Source: SW10 sp965657795 (GTDB lineage Bacteria > Verrucomicrobiota > Verrucomicrobiia > Verrucomicrobiales > Akkermansiaceae). From it: a stretch of 64,000 bases of DNA. A program made the position numbers and the translations under genes. Shown here piece after piece: positions 8,187-16,608 of the stretch (position 1 is the stretch's first letter; each line of letters begins with the position of its first letter). Location: contig CBFHQJ010000011.1 in NCBI GenBank assembly GCA_965657795.1, forward strand, positions 1-64,000, written 5' to 3'. The notes beneath the pieces are model-generated. The model ran no database searches and had not been told where the DNA came from. It saw only the letters and a list, made by a program, of their open reading frames with translations.

Positions 8187-8642
8187 ATGAAAAAATCACT
8201 TCTCGCTCTCTGCGCCTTCACCTTCCTCGCTCCGGCAACGATCTCCGCTCACTGCCAGATCCCCTGCGGCATTTACAATGACGACAACGTTATCGAGTCC
8301 ATGCACACCGACTTCGAAACCATTGAAAAGGCTTCCAAGCAGATCATCGAACTTTCCAAGGACCCTTCAAAAAATGCTCACCAGTTGACCCGTTGGATCA
8401 CCAACAAGGAATCACACGCCCAGGCAATCCAGGAAAAAGTTCTCAATTACTTTCTCGCTCAACGCCTCAAGCTCGCAGAAGCGGAGTCTGATAAGGCAAC
8501 CTACATGGCCAAACTGCAACTCTGCCACCAGGTCATTGTCACCGCTATGAAGTGCAAGCAATCCACCGACGCCACCAACGTTGCGAAGCTGCATGACCTC
8601 ATGCACGACTTTGAGAAGCACTTTGGCACCAAGAAAAAGTAA
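8187..8642 (+). CDS. sodN: Nickel superoxide dismutase, exported by signal peptide
   Basis: After a 21-residue signal peptide (positive N-terminus, hydrophobic core, ending TISA) the protein continues HCQIPCGIY, the nickel-hook of NiSOD (HCxxPCGxY). The ligands are His22, Cys23 and Cys27, which become His1, Cys2 and Cys6 after cleavage, exactly the numbering of the mature Streptomyces enzyme, where the free N-terminal amine also binds nickel. The rest (about 120 residues) is the expected helical bundle. It disproportionates superoxide; location would be periplasm or outside. In Streptomyces and cyanobacteria a short propeptide is removed by SodX; here signal peptidase could do that job. The next gene is a cytochrome c peroxidase 16 bases downstream, giving a plausible superoxide-to-water pair. 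Confidence 0.93.
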   Translation: MKKSLLALCAFTFLAPATISAHCQIPCGIYNDDNVIESMHTDFETIEKASKQIIELSKDPSKNAHQLTRWITNKESHAQAIQEKVLNYFLAQRLKLAEAESDKATYMAKLQLCHQVIVTAMKCKQSTDATNVAKLHDLMHDFEKHFGTKKK

Positions 8643-8658
8643 ACGCTTTTCCCATCAG

Positions 8659-9798
8659 ATGCTTGCCCGGATCCTTGGTTTCCTAGCGTTGGCATCTTTC
8701 GCATTTTCACAACCCACGCCCGATCTCGCAGAGGTCGGGCGTTTTGTATTTACCGACACTTCACTCTCAAATCCACCAGGCCAGTCATGCCTGACTTGTC
8801 ACCAATCCGATTACGCATTTGCTGATCCCAGACGGGTCTCCCCAGGAGCCACCCCTACGCTCCTCGGAAACCGCAACGCCCCTTCGTTAATGTATGTGGC
8901 GATGATTCCCCCCTTCGCTTACGAAGACATTCTACTCCCCGATGGGACCGAGATTTTCGCTTGGGAAGGCGGACTCTTTCAGGATGGTCGCGCCAAGGAC
9001 CTCTTCGCACAAGTAAGCCAACCCTTCTTTGAAGCTCACGAAATGAACCTGGCAAACAAAGCCGAACTGGCAAAGCGCATCCGCGAATCCAGCTATCATG
9101 ACAAGTTCCCGAAACAAGCACTCTCGAACGACGGCCAACTCACCTACCTCGTTTTCCGCTCTTTGGTCGAATTTCTCAAGTCCCCCGTCTTCCGTCCCTT
9201 CGACTCCCCTTTCGACCGCTATCAGGCGGGACAGGATGACGCCCTTTCTCTCTCTCAAAAACGAGGACTGGATATTTACAAAACTTCAGGTGGCTGCGCC
9301 GACTGTCATTTCTTGGAAGCTCAAAACTGGGACAAGCCTCTGCTCTCCGACTTCGGTTATGACAACCTCGGAGCCCCTGCGATCGGCAAAAAAGACCCCG
9401 GACTTTTCGCGGTCACTGGCGATCCCGAAGACCTCGGCAAATTCCGAGCACCCAGCCTTCGTAATGTCGAACTGACCGCCCCTTATCTTCATAATGGCTC
9501 CATCAAAACGCTTCGCGAGGTCCTTGAATTTTACAACAAGCGTGATCTTGAGCCCGAACGCTGGGGCGTCACCGATTTCCCCGATACAGTCAATCATGAC
9601 GACCTCGGCGACCTTGGCCTCACTGACAACGAAATCACAGACCTCCTCAATTTCCTCCATGCCTTCACCGACGATTGCTTGAAGGAAAAGAAAACGCCCT
9701 TTCCCGTTCCACCCCAAAACACCCCGTCAACCGAGAGCATCAGGCTTCACTTCCCTGACTACACCCACCGCAAGGATCCAAATTTCAAAACGGAGTGA
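8659..9798 (+). CDS. Dihaem cytochrome c peroxidase (MauG/CcpA family)
   Basis: The protein has a signal peptide (about residues 1-17) and two haem-c motifs, CLTCH at 44-48 and CADCH at 213-217, the standard layout of bacterial dihaem peroxidases that reduce H2O2 in the periplasm using a cytochrome donor. FRAPSLRNVELTAPYLHNG is the conserved C-terminal segment of the family. I chose ATG 8659 because the longer frame overlaps sodN and lacks a signal peptide, while this start gives a clean one. The 379-residue length is normal for the family. Co-orientation and the 16-base gap to sodN suggest one transcript. Confidence 0.9.
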   Translation: MLARILGFLALASFAFSQPTPDLAEVGRFVFTDTSLSNPPGQSCLTCHQSDYAFADPRRVSPGATPTLLGNRNAPSLMYVAMIPPFAYEDILLPDGTEIFAWEGGLFQDGRAKDLFAQVSQPFFEAHEMNLANKAELAKRIRESSYHDKFPKQALSNDGQLTYLVFRSLVEFLKSPVFRPFDSPFDRYQAGQDDALSLSQKRGLDIYKTSGGCADCHFLEAQNWDKPLLSDFGYDNLGAPAIGKKDPGLFAVTGDPEDLGKFRAPSLRNVELTAPYLHNGSIKTLREVLEFYNKRDLEPERWGVTDFPDTVNHDDLGDLGLTDNEITDLLNFLHAFTDDCLKEKKTPFPVPPQNTPSTESIRLHFPDYTHRKDPNFKTE

Positions 9799-9821
9799 CG
9801 GCCTCCGGACCGTCAATAGAC

Positions 9822-10625
9822 TCAGTAGGCCGGACCATATCTTGGCAAGGTCGGCCCGTTTGGAGGAGCGGGCTTCCGCAGTATTTCGCTTGGGATTGGA
9901 GCCCGATCCAGGAGAGGATCCAGAGCCTCGTCTTCCTCCAAATCCATCAGATGCACGATCTCGATCGCTTCCCGAATTTTCATCAACACTTCGACGAACC
10001 TCCCATAAGAAAGATCTCCGCCCCCCCCGAGAAGTACGCATGACTTCACCGACGACAGATCTGCAACCGATCGATGCAGCTGCAACCTCCGGGAAAGTGC
10101 ATTTCCAAAAAGATACTCCAGCATCCCACTTTCGTTCTTCATCGAAATCCAGCCATTATCTTCCACGTAGAAGATAATTGGCAACCACTCCGGTTGCCCT
10201 CTCCCCGTAAGAAGATCGACTTTCAAAGCCCCAAAGACTCCAGTTTCATTCTTCATTACGAGGTCCACCTGGGAGACGCCAGCCTGCAATGCCGATTTGA
10301 TCAAGCCACGCACCTTTCCATAGCGAACTTCGGGACTCGCCCACACCCTTAACACCACGGACTTTCCATCCTGAATTGCCTTGAGAATATCGCCGTCGAC
10401 AATTGAGGACACTTCCACCTCCTGACGATTCCAGAACCACTGCTCGCTATTTTCAAGCACCTTCAGATCGATGACATTGTAAACTCTTGGAGTCGATTCC
10501 CACTGATGGGAAACAACCGGGACTTCTACCAAAATTTTGGTCGGGAATTCCTCCATCAATGCCTTTCTCTCCGGCTGACACGCGGCAAGACAAAATAGAG
10601 CCCACATTACAAAGATCGCTCTCAC
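9822..10625 (-). CDS. Lipoprotein with two ExbD/TolR-like periplasmic domains
   Basis: The N-terminus is a clear lipoprotein signal, CLAAC with the lipidated Cys at residue 16. No other membrane segment follows. Two regions look like the ExbD periplasmic domain: VVLRVWASPEVRYGKVRGL...ALQAGVSQVDLVM (about 89-125) and, weaker, CVLLGGGGDLSYGRFVEVL (about 197-215), each with a strand, a Y-G helix start and a helix-strand unit. ExbD/TolR normally has an N-terminal membrane helix carrying a proton-binding aspartate, which is missing here. It may bind a motor complex or peptidoglycan in the periplasm; this is inference. It is convergent with the peroxidase gene, 23 bases apart. Confidence 0.7.
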   Translation of the reverse strand: MRAIFVMWALFCLAACQPERKALMEEFPTKILVEVPVVSHQWESTPRVYNVIDLKVLENSEQWFWNRQEVEVSSIVDGDILKAIQDGKSVVLRVWASPEVRYGKVRGLIKSALQAGVSQVDLVMKNETGVFGALKVDLLTGRGQPEWLPIIFYVEDNGWISMKNESGMLEYLFGNALSRRLQLHRSVADLSSVKSCVLLGGGGDLSYGRFVEVLMKIREAIEIVHLMDLEEDEALDPLLDRAPIPSEILRKPAPPNGPTLPRYGPAY

Positions 10626-10903
10626 TTTCCAGTAACATTCATCTCCTCGATCTTCTTAGCCGGGAATCCCCTCGTTTCACACATCCCGGCAAACTTTCTT
10701 CACCTTTTGTCGTCATACTTCCGGATTTCGGCTAAACAAAGCGAAGGCAGAACGGCCTCCAACCCGAATTTGTCCGCCGACTCACCACGAGTCAGTCGGC
10801 GCTGTATTCCTTCATCGTTTCTTTAATGGGAACAGTTGAGCAAGCCAACGACGTCCTCCAGGAGGCTCCAAGCCGAATAGTGTCTGTGCCCAACTGAGAG
10901 CGA
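10626..10903. other. Intergenic region with an 8-bp inverted repeat
   Basis: No credible coding frame. CGCCGACT (10775-10782) pairs with AGTCGGCG (10794-10801) across 11 bases; inside it GACTC/GAGTC (10779-10783 with 10789-10793) offers an alternative stem. There is no T-run, so it is not a standard terminator. It lies downstream of the symporter gene and upstream of the lipoprotein gene, both on the minus strand, so it may hold a terminator or leader plus the lipoprotein promoter. Confidence 0.4.
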
Positions 10904-11857
10904 TCATTCTTTTGATGACCTTTCACCCGCCTCCCTCCGTCGCCAAAGGCTCGCTAGAAAGCTTCCGATCATGCAGTGATAGAAGGCCGAGATCGCACAG
11001 GGTGCCGCCGCCATCAAGGTGAAGTGAGTCTTTGCCAACTGAGAGCCTAGACCGGAATTTTGCATTCCAACTTCAATCGAGAAAGTGCGGCATTCCTTTT
11101 CCCGTAATCCGAAAACCCGTCCCCAAAGATAGCCCAATCCGAACCCAAAAGAGTGCACAATAAACACCGCCGGCAGCAGGGTCCGCCAATGCGCCTGAAT
11201 CCCGGCCTTGGTCGCCCCGACCACCGCCGCCACGATTAGCACAATCACCAGCACCGAAACTAAGGGTGAGATTTTTTTGATCGCTTCGAGCTTCTCACCA
11301 GCCAGCGAATTCAAAACCAAACCAGCAACAATGGGCAGGAGTACGATCATCACCATCGACACAACCATCTTCCACGCATCGATCTCAAGAATCGCCGAAG
11401 CATAGGTTTTAGTGAGCAAAGGAGTCAGACCAATCGCCAGAAGAGTCGAACACATCGTCATCATGACACTCAGCGCCAGGTTGCCTCGCGCCAGATAAGT
11501 CACGACGTTCGATGCTGTTCCTCCCGGGCAGCAACTCACCAAAATAATCCCAAGTTTAAACTGATCAGGAAGAGAAAAGACCGTCGCCACCCCCCACCCG
11601 ATTAATGGCATGATCAAAAATTGAGCAACCACCCCGAGTGCCACCCATTTAGGCATCGTCAGAATCTCACGAAAGTCCGCAAAAGTCAGAGTCATCCCCA
11701 TTCCCAACATAATGATACCGAGTCCTGCCGGCACACACTTCAGCTCAGTCCCCGGGATCATCCCGAGAAACCAGGTAAAGTGTTCCGGAATAAACCAAGC
11801 CCAGGCCGTTCCCAGCAAGGTCCACAACCAGAATAAATTCACCAAACGCGCACTCAC
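10904..11857 (-). CDS. Bile acid:sodium symporter family (BASS) transporter
   Basis: About nine to ten hydrophobic helices span the protein. The family signatures are LGMGMTL, CCPGGTASNVVTYLARGN and the late IEVGMQNSGLGSQLA, which in BASS proteins form the crossed, unwound helices at the sodium and substrate site. Family members import bile acids, pantoate, 2-keto acids or other organic anions with Na+; the substrate here is unknown. I prefer the GTG at 11857 (317 aa) over the TTG-initiated longer frame, whose extra 15 residues are hydrophilic and unlike the family. It is divergent from the small membrane protein gene at 11924. Confidence 0.87.
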   Translation of the reverse strand: MSARLVNLFWLWTLLGTAWAWFIPEHFTWFLGMIPGTELKCVPAGLGIIMLGMGMTLTFADFREILTMPKWVALGVVAQFLIMPLIGWGVATVFSLPDQFKLGIILVSCCPGGTASNVVTYLARGNLALSVMMTMCSTLLAIGLTPLLTKTYASAILEIDAWKMVVSMVMIVLLPIVAGLVLNSLAGEKLEAIKKISPLVSVLVIVLIVAAVVGATKAGIQAHWRTLLPAVFIVHSFGFGLGYLWGRVFGLREKECRTFSIEVGMQNSGLGSQLAKTHFTLMAAAPCAISAFYHCMIGSFLASLWRRREAGERSSKE

Positions 11858-11923
11858 GATCCCGGAGCATCCGGAATCCTCTGCCCCTTGCCAAGGTCTC
11901 AATCTCCGACAACAGTCAGCCTA

Positions 11924-12364
11924 ATGTCCGAGACGTCTTCTATTGATCCCTATCGACCACCCGAGGATTGGGAGAACCACGAACCAAAACCACCTCTAAA
12001 ATTCCGGCCTATTCTTGAACAGTGGCAACCTCTTCGCACCAAGTATAACTTGATTATGCTTGCTGTCGGCGCGCTCACCGCCCTCCCCGTCCTTGGATGC
12101 CCCCCCCTTTCCGAGCTGATTGTCGGAGCACTATTTTATGGTCTCCTGGCAAATATTTTCTTCACCTTGGAAGTGATCCCTGAAGTCATCCTCACTTGGA
12201 TGACAAAGGAAGGTGACCACCCGAATGTCCGCCGAATCGTCTTTCTCATAGGCCTCTCATTCTCAATCGCGCTCACTCTCCTAATCGGATTGTCAATGAT
12301 CATGCCCTGGCCGGATAAATTTCCCTACCTCAACTTCGCCTCGCATTCAGCGATGTTTCGATGA
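11924..12364 (+). CDS. Small membrane protein of unknown function
   Basis: 146 residues with a hydrophilic N-terminal third (SSIDPYRPPEDWENHEPKPP) and about three hydrophobic segments (residues 45-61, 65-85 and 105-128). I recognise no family. The N-terminal NPYxPP-like pattern is common in short Planctomycete and Verrucomicrobial membrane proteins. ATG 11924 was chosen over the upstream frame opening because it follows the divergent symporter start and gives a sensible soluble N-terminus. The next gene is 64 bases downstream. Confidence 0.65.
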   Translation: MSETSSIDPYRPPEDWENHEPKPPLKFRPILEQWQPLRTKYNLIMLAVGALTALPVLGCPPLSELIVGALFYGLLANIFFTLEVIPEVILTWMTKEGDHPNVRRIVFLIGLSFSIALTLLIGLSMIMPWPDKFPYLNFASHSAMFR

Positions 12365-12428
12365 AAATCCCCGAAACCAACCGTAATCTCTCTAACCGAT
12401 CCCCAGCAGCCCAAGCCCCTCGCCGACC

Positions 12429-13658
12429 ATGAAAATCATCCCTCTCCTCCTTCTTCTAACCGCACCTTTGACACAGGCGGCCGACTGGCCCCAGTGGCGC
12501 GGTCCAAACAAAAACAACCACGCCCCCGGTGAGTCCACCCCACCGATCAAGTGGTCGGAGGGCAAAAATGTAAAGTGGAAGACTCCCATTCCCGGTCGTG
12601 GTCACTCCACTCCCATTTTTGTTGAAGGAAAGATTTACCTCACCACTGCCGAAAAAGAGAAATCGACCCAGTCTCTCTTGTGCCTTGATCGAAAAAGCGG
12701 CAAGATCCTTTGGACCAAAATCATCCACAAAAGCGGCTTCCCGGCACAGCTCCACCCCGAAAACTCTCCCGCCTCTGCTTCGGCCCAGTGGGACGGAAAA
12801 AACATTCTTGTCACTTTTGAGAACGATAAAAAAATCAAAGTCACCGCCGTCTCCAGAGACGGTGAAATCGTTTGGTCCAAGATTATTGGTAACTACCTTC
12901 CTTCTTACAAATTCGGTTTCGGCTCCACTCCGGTCCTTTATAAGAAAAGCCTGATCGTTGTGATTGGAACCGAAGAGGGAGGCTTCCTCACCGGCATCAA
13001 AACATCCGACGGCAAAGAAATCTGGAAGACTCCGCGGGCGGGCCACGATTACTGGGCTACACCCGTGGTCGCTACTGTCGCAGGAAAAGAACAACTTCTG
13101 ATCTCCGGAGTTAACAAGTTCTCAAGCTACCAACCCGCCACCGGTAAACTAAACTGGGAAACGGAAGCCGGAGCCAAATCGATGTGCGGCACCATTGTTT
13201 GGACCGACGACATGATCTTTGCCAGCGGGGGCTTTCCCGAGAAGGAAACCGCAGGAGTGATGGCCAACGGTTCGGCCACCAAGGTTTGGCAGAACAAGGT
13301 CGTTTGTTACGAGCAATCCCTGCTTTCCTACAACAATCTGATTTACGCCATCGCCGATGACGGTCGCGCCTATTGCTGGGACTCTAAAACCGGAGAGAAA
13401 AAATGGTCTGAGAAAATTGGCCGTCGTGGAGTCATGGCTTCACCACTTGCCGTGGGCGACCACATCTACGCCACACTAAAAAACGGCACCACCGTCATCT
13501 TCAAAGCTAGTGGTGAAAGCTTCCAAAAAGTTGCCGAAAACAAACTGGGGGATGACACCTATGCCACTCCCGTGGCCCTCGACAACGAACTCTTCCTCCG
13601 CGCTGCCAAAGTCGAGCGCGGTAACCGTCAGGAATTTCTCTACTGCCTTAAAAAGTAA
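12429..13658 (+). CDS. Secreted PQQ-like beta-propeller repeat protein
   Basis: A signal peptide (about residues 1-18, ending TQAA) is followed by DWPQWRGPNKNN, the stereotyped opening of PQQ-like propeller proteins that are abundant in Planctomycetes and Verrucomicrobia. Repeated blades of the type LLCLDRKSGKILW, AVSRDGEIVWSK, TGIKTSDGKEIWK, QPATGKLNWETEAG and CWDSKTGEKKW are visible. The fold resembles BamB and quinoprotein dehydrogenases, but the dehydrogenase ligands are not evident, so a scaffold or binding role is more likely than an enzyme. Location is probably periplasmic. It ends two bases before the convergent uvrC stop. Confidence 0.85.
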   Translation: MKIIPLLLLLTAPLTQAADWPQWRGPNKNNHAPGESTPPIKWSEGKNVKWKTPIPGRGHSTPIFVEGKIYLTTAEKEKSTQSLLCLDRKSGKILWTKIIHKSGFPAQLHPENSPASASAQWDGKNILVTFENDKKIKVTAVSRDGEIVWSKIIGNYLPSYKFGFGSTPVLYKKSLIVVIGTEEGGFLTGIKTSDGKEIWKTPRAGHDYWATPVVATVAGKEQLLISGVNKFSSYQPATGKLNWETEAGAKSMCGTIVWTDDMIFASGGFPEKETAGVMANGSATKVWQNKVVCYEQSLLSYNNLIYAIADDGRAYCWDSKTGEKKWSEKIGRRGVMASPLAVGDHIYATLKNGTTVIFKASGESFQKVAENKLGDDTYATPVALDNELFLRAAKVERGNRQEFLYCLKK

Positions 13659-13660
13659 AC

Positions 13661-15220
13661 TCATCCACGCTTCAACCAAGACAGGATTCCCTCGGCTGAA
13701 GTCACCGAGAAGCCTGTCATCTCCGCGATTTGATCGACCGTCGCAGCCTTGATCCGCGCCACCGATCCAAAGCGCTTTAAGAGCGCCTTCTTCTTCGCCG
13801 GAGAAATCCCGGGGCAGTCGTCCAGTAAACTCTCCTTCACTCGTTTACGCAAAAGCAGCTCATTATAGCGATTCGCGAACCGGTGGGCTTCGTCTCGGAT
13901 TCGCTGCATCAACTTCAGCGCGCCCCGATCATGTGGAATGAGAACCGGTTCACTCTCGCCCGGAAAAAAAATCTCCTCACGCTGCTTGGCCAAACCACAA
14001 ATTGGCAGCCCCCCCAAACCAAGTCGTTGTAACTCCGCGACCGAAACACTGAGCTGCCCCTTGCCCCCATCGACAATCACCAAATCCGGCAAGGTAACCG
14101 GACTTTTTCCCTCGGCCGCCAAACGTCGCAAAGTCTCAACGTGACTCTCTTGCGTGCTTTCTGCGACCTCGGGATTTGCCTCCATATTTTCCTGTAAAAT
14201 CCGCCCATATCTTCGACGAACCACTTCTGCCATACTCGCAAAATCGTCCTGCCCATCCACCGTCTTGATCCGGTATTGCCGGTAGTTCTGGTTGTCCGGC
14301 AGCCCATTCTTGAAGCGCACCATGGAAGCCACAATGTGAGTGGAGGAGATGTTGGAAATGTCAAAGCATTCCATCACCGCCGGTGGACCATCGAGCGACA
14401 GCCAGTCGCCCAACTCTGCCAAATCCTCGGTCGGCTTCACCGTCGTGGGAACTCCCCTTCCGCGCGTGAATTGTCGGGTTGGACTCAACGCCCTCTCAAG
14501 ATTCACGATGACATCGCGCAATCTCGCCGCCTTTTCAAAATCCAACTTCACCGCAGCCTGCTCCATTTCCACTTTTAAGCTCTTCAACCGCTCCCGCTTT
14601 CCTTTCCCGCCCAGCAATTCGCAAGCCTGCTCGAGTTGCTCCAGATATTCCTCCCTATCCACCTTCGCTACGCAGGGAGCCATGCAATTACGGATAACGT
14701 CCGCATTGCAGTGCTTATAGTCCTGCTCGCCTGGATTTCGGGGCCGACAACTCCGAAGCCCAAATTCCTTGTTCAACCAAGCCACCGTTGCCCGCAAGGC
14801 ACCCGAGTGAGCGAAGGGCCCGAAGTATTTTGCGCCATCACTCTTTTTGAGTCGGGTCGTTTGAAATTTTGGCCATGGATCTTCCAAATTCACCTTCACC
14901 AAAAGAAAACGCTTATCATCCCGAAAGCTCACATTGTATCGAGGCCGGTATTGCTTGATCAATTTGCCCTCCAGCAAAAGCGCTTCCTGCTCGTTTCGCA
15001 CCTCGTGCACCTCAAAATCACAGATTGAATCAATGAGTGCCCGGGTCTTACGGTCCGCCCGCGCCTTACCGGAGGGCATGAAATACGAACTCAACCGCTT
15101 TCTTAGATCTCTCGCCTTCCCCACATAAATGATCGAGCCCAAACGGTCCTTGTGCAGATAGACTCCCGGCTTGTGGGAAACCTCTGAAAGGCGTTTACGA
15201 AGGGCTGGAAGTTCGGACAT
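13661..15220 (-). CDS. uvrC: UvrABC excinuclease subunit C
   Basis: UvrC makes both incisions in nucleotide-excision repair. Visible are the N-terminal GIY-YIG nuclease (KPGVYLHKD, IIYVGKARDLRKRLSSYF), a central UVR segment (AVKLDFEKAARLRDVI), the RNase H-like second nuclease (MECFDISNISSTHIVASMV and VIVDGGKGQL) and a C-terminal helix-hairpin-helix (LLDDCPGISPAKKKALLKRFGS). At 519 residues it is shorter than the common ~600 but all modules are present. I chose ATG 15220 rather than the upstream GTG because the family starts directly before the GIY domain. It is divergent from the exbB operon. Confidence 0.95.
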   Translation of the reverse strand: MSELPALRKRLSEVSHKPGVYLHKDRLGSIIYVGKARDLRKRLSSYFMPSGKARADRKTRALIDSICDFEVHEVRNEQEALLLEGKLIKQYRPRYNVSFRDDKRFLLVKVNLEDPWPKFQTTRLKKSDGAKYFGPFAHSGALRATVAWLNKEFGLRSCRPRNPGEQDYKHCNADVIRNCMAPCVAKVDREEYLEQLEQACELLGGKGKRERLKSLKVEMEQAAVKLDFEKAARLRDVIVNLERALSPTRQFTRGRGVPTTVKPTEDLAELGDWLSLDGPPAVMECFDISNISSTHIVASMVRFKNGLPDNQNYRQYRIKTVDGQDDFASMAEVVRRRYGRILQENMEANPEVAESTQESHVETLRRLAAEGKSPVTLPDLVIVDGGKGQLSVSVAELQRLGLGGLPICGLAKQREEIFFPGESEPVLIPHDRGALKLMQRIRDEAHRFANRYNELLLRKRVKESLLDDCPGISPAKKKALLKRFGSVARIKAATVDQIAEMTGFSVTSAEGILSWLKRG

Positions 15221-15266
15221 TGGCTGGAAGATTCTAGGCACAAAATCCGTAGTTCACCTCGTTAAT

Positions 15267-15305
15267 AAGTGCAACCCGTCTATTAAAGCGGGTTTTCCTG
15301 CACTT
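15267..15305. promoter_or_regulatory. Extended hairpin upstream of exbB
   Basis: AAGTGCAACCCG (15267-15278) can pair with CGGGTT (15289-15294) and, after a 5-base bulge, GCACTT (15300-15305). It sits 41 bases before the exbB ATG in the divergent uvrC/exbB gap (15221-15346). Only four Ts follow the inner stem, so it could be a weak terminator or a leader structure; either is inference. Confidence 0.4.
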
Positions 15306-15346
15306 GCGCCTGAATAATCTCTTGTTAGACTTCGCCTAACCAGTTC

Positions 15347-16135
15347 ATGAAGATCACCATTTTCCTCGCGCTTCTCTTGGCGCTCATTCCGTCCATCGCC
15401 TCCGCCCAAGAAGCAATGGAGGTCGCTGAGGTCGCCAAAGACATCACTTTGGTGGAGATCCTAAAAAAAGGAGGCTGGGTCATGGGTGCGCTTGTGGTCC
15501 TGTCAATCTTCACCGCCATCCTCATTCTTCTCTATTTTCTGACCCTCCGCAGGAGCACTGTCGTTTCAAATCGCTTCATGAACGCCTCTGAGGCCATGAT
15601 CCGGAAGCGTGATTACCTCGGGCTCATCGCCTACTGTCATCGCCGCGGCGAAGCCATCGCACGGGTCACCCAGAAAACCCTCGATTTCCTCACAAAGAAC
15701 CCGAATGCCAGCCATCCTGAGATTCGCGAGGTCGCGGAAGCCGAGGGAAACCGCCAGGCTGGAATTCTCACCCAAAGAATCAGCTATTTGGCCGATATTG
15801 GTGGCATTGCGCCCATGGTTGGCCTTCTTGGGACCGTGATCGGCATGATCAAATCCTTCATGGAGATCGCGAATGGCAATATCGAAGGCGCGAAGCAGCT
15901 CGAACTCGCCCAAGGAGTCTGGGAGGCCCTCATCACCACCGCCGGTGGCCTTGTCATCAGCATTATCGCCATGACCTTTTACTCCTACTTCCGTGGCCGC
16001 GTCCAAAATCACACTGCCGAGCTCGAGGCCGCCGGAACCCACATTCTTGCCTTGGTTGGTTCACAAATCCAGCCCGGCAGGGCCGGAGCGATGAGCCAGC
16101 CCCTCCGCGATGATTTCCCGATGCGTGACCTCTAG
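15347..16135 (+). CDS. exbB: MotA/TolQ/ExbB-family proton channel protein with signal peptide
   Basis: The protein begins with a cleavable-looking signal peptide (residues 1-20, ending IASA) and then has the three helices of ExbB/TolQ: one near residues 46-66, and the pair IAPMVGLLGTVIGMI and ALITTAGGLVISIIAMTFY, which line the proton path with conserved Gly/Thr. It works with ExbD in the inner membrane to turn proton flow into motion for a TonB- or Tol-type partner. ExbB proteins with an extra N-terminal signal sequence are common outside Proteobacteria. It is the first gene of a three-gene operon (gaps of 23 and 9 bases). Confidence 0.9.
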   Translation: MKITIFLALLLALIPSIASAQEAMEVAEVAKDITLVEILKKGGWVMGALVVLSIFTAILILLYFLTLRRSTVVSNRFMNASEAMIRKRDYLGLIAYCHRRGEAIARVTQKTLDFLTKNPNASHPEIREVAEAEGNRQAGILTQRISYLADIGGIAPMVGLLGTVIGMIKSFMEIANGNIEGAKQLELAQGVWEALITTAGGLVISIIAMTFYSYFRGRVQNHTAELEAAGTHILALVGSQIQPGRAGAMSQPLRDDFPMRDL

Positions 16136-16158
16136 AAATCCCACACCCGCCCAGAGTC

Positions 16159-16599
16159 ATGCGCATCCGCGATAACAGTCCCCCTCCCGCCAGCTTCCAG
16201 CTTGCGCCTATGATTGATATCGTCTTTCTCCTGCTCATTTTCTTCCTCGTCACCTACCAGATCACGGAACAGGAAAAAGACCTCAAAGTCGCTGTTCCCA
16301 CCACCAGCGAGGGCTCGCAAAAAGCCCGCGTCGCCAACAAAATTGTCATCAACCTTTCCGTCGATGGAGAAATCACGATCAGCGGCGAAGTTTACACCAA
16401 GGATCAGCTCCGCCAGAAACTCGAACGTATCGTCAAAGCAGCCGAACTCGCGAACGAAGGCGGTGCCGATCAGCAGCCGGTTCGGATCCGGGCCGACCGC
16501 GACGGCCGGAATCAGCAGCTTCTCGAGCTAGTCGACGAAATCCAAAAGGCCGGGATCTGGAATATCGATTTCGCGACCCGTTCGCCCAAGACCCCCTAA
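16159..16599 (+). CDS. exbD: ExbD/TolR-family biopolymer transport protein
   Basis: The 146-residue protein has a short cytoplasmic N-terminus, one membrane helix beginning APMIDIVFLLLIFFLVTYQ with the essential aspartate (Asp24), and a periplasmic domain ending in a strand-helix pair (PVRIRADRDGRNQQLLELVDEI). Together with the upstream ExbB it forms the proton-driven stator. ATG 16159 lies 23 bases after exbB, and the TPR gene starts 9 bases after its stop. No TonB gene is next to it, so the partner could be the TPR protein or a distant TonB. Confidence 0.92.
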   Translation: MRIRDNSPPPASFQLAPMIDIVFLLLIFFLVTYQITEQEKDLKVAVPTTSEGSQKARVANKIVINLSVDGEITISGEVYTKDQLRQKLERIVKAAELANEGGADQQPVRIRADRDGRNQQLLELVDEIQKAGIWNIDFATRSPKTP

Positions 16600-16608
16600 C
16601 TTTTCCCG

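Noticed and set aside
8581..8658. Longer peroxidase start at 8581
   Set aside because: It overlaps sodN and hides the signal peptide; ATG 8659 fits better.
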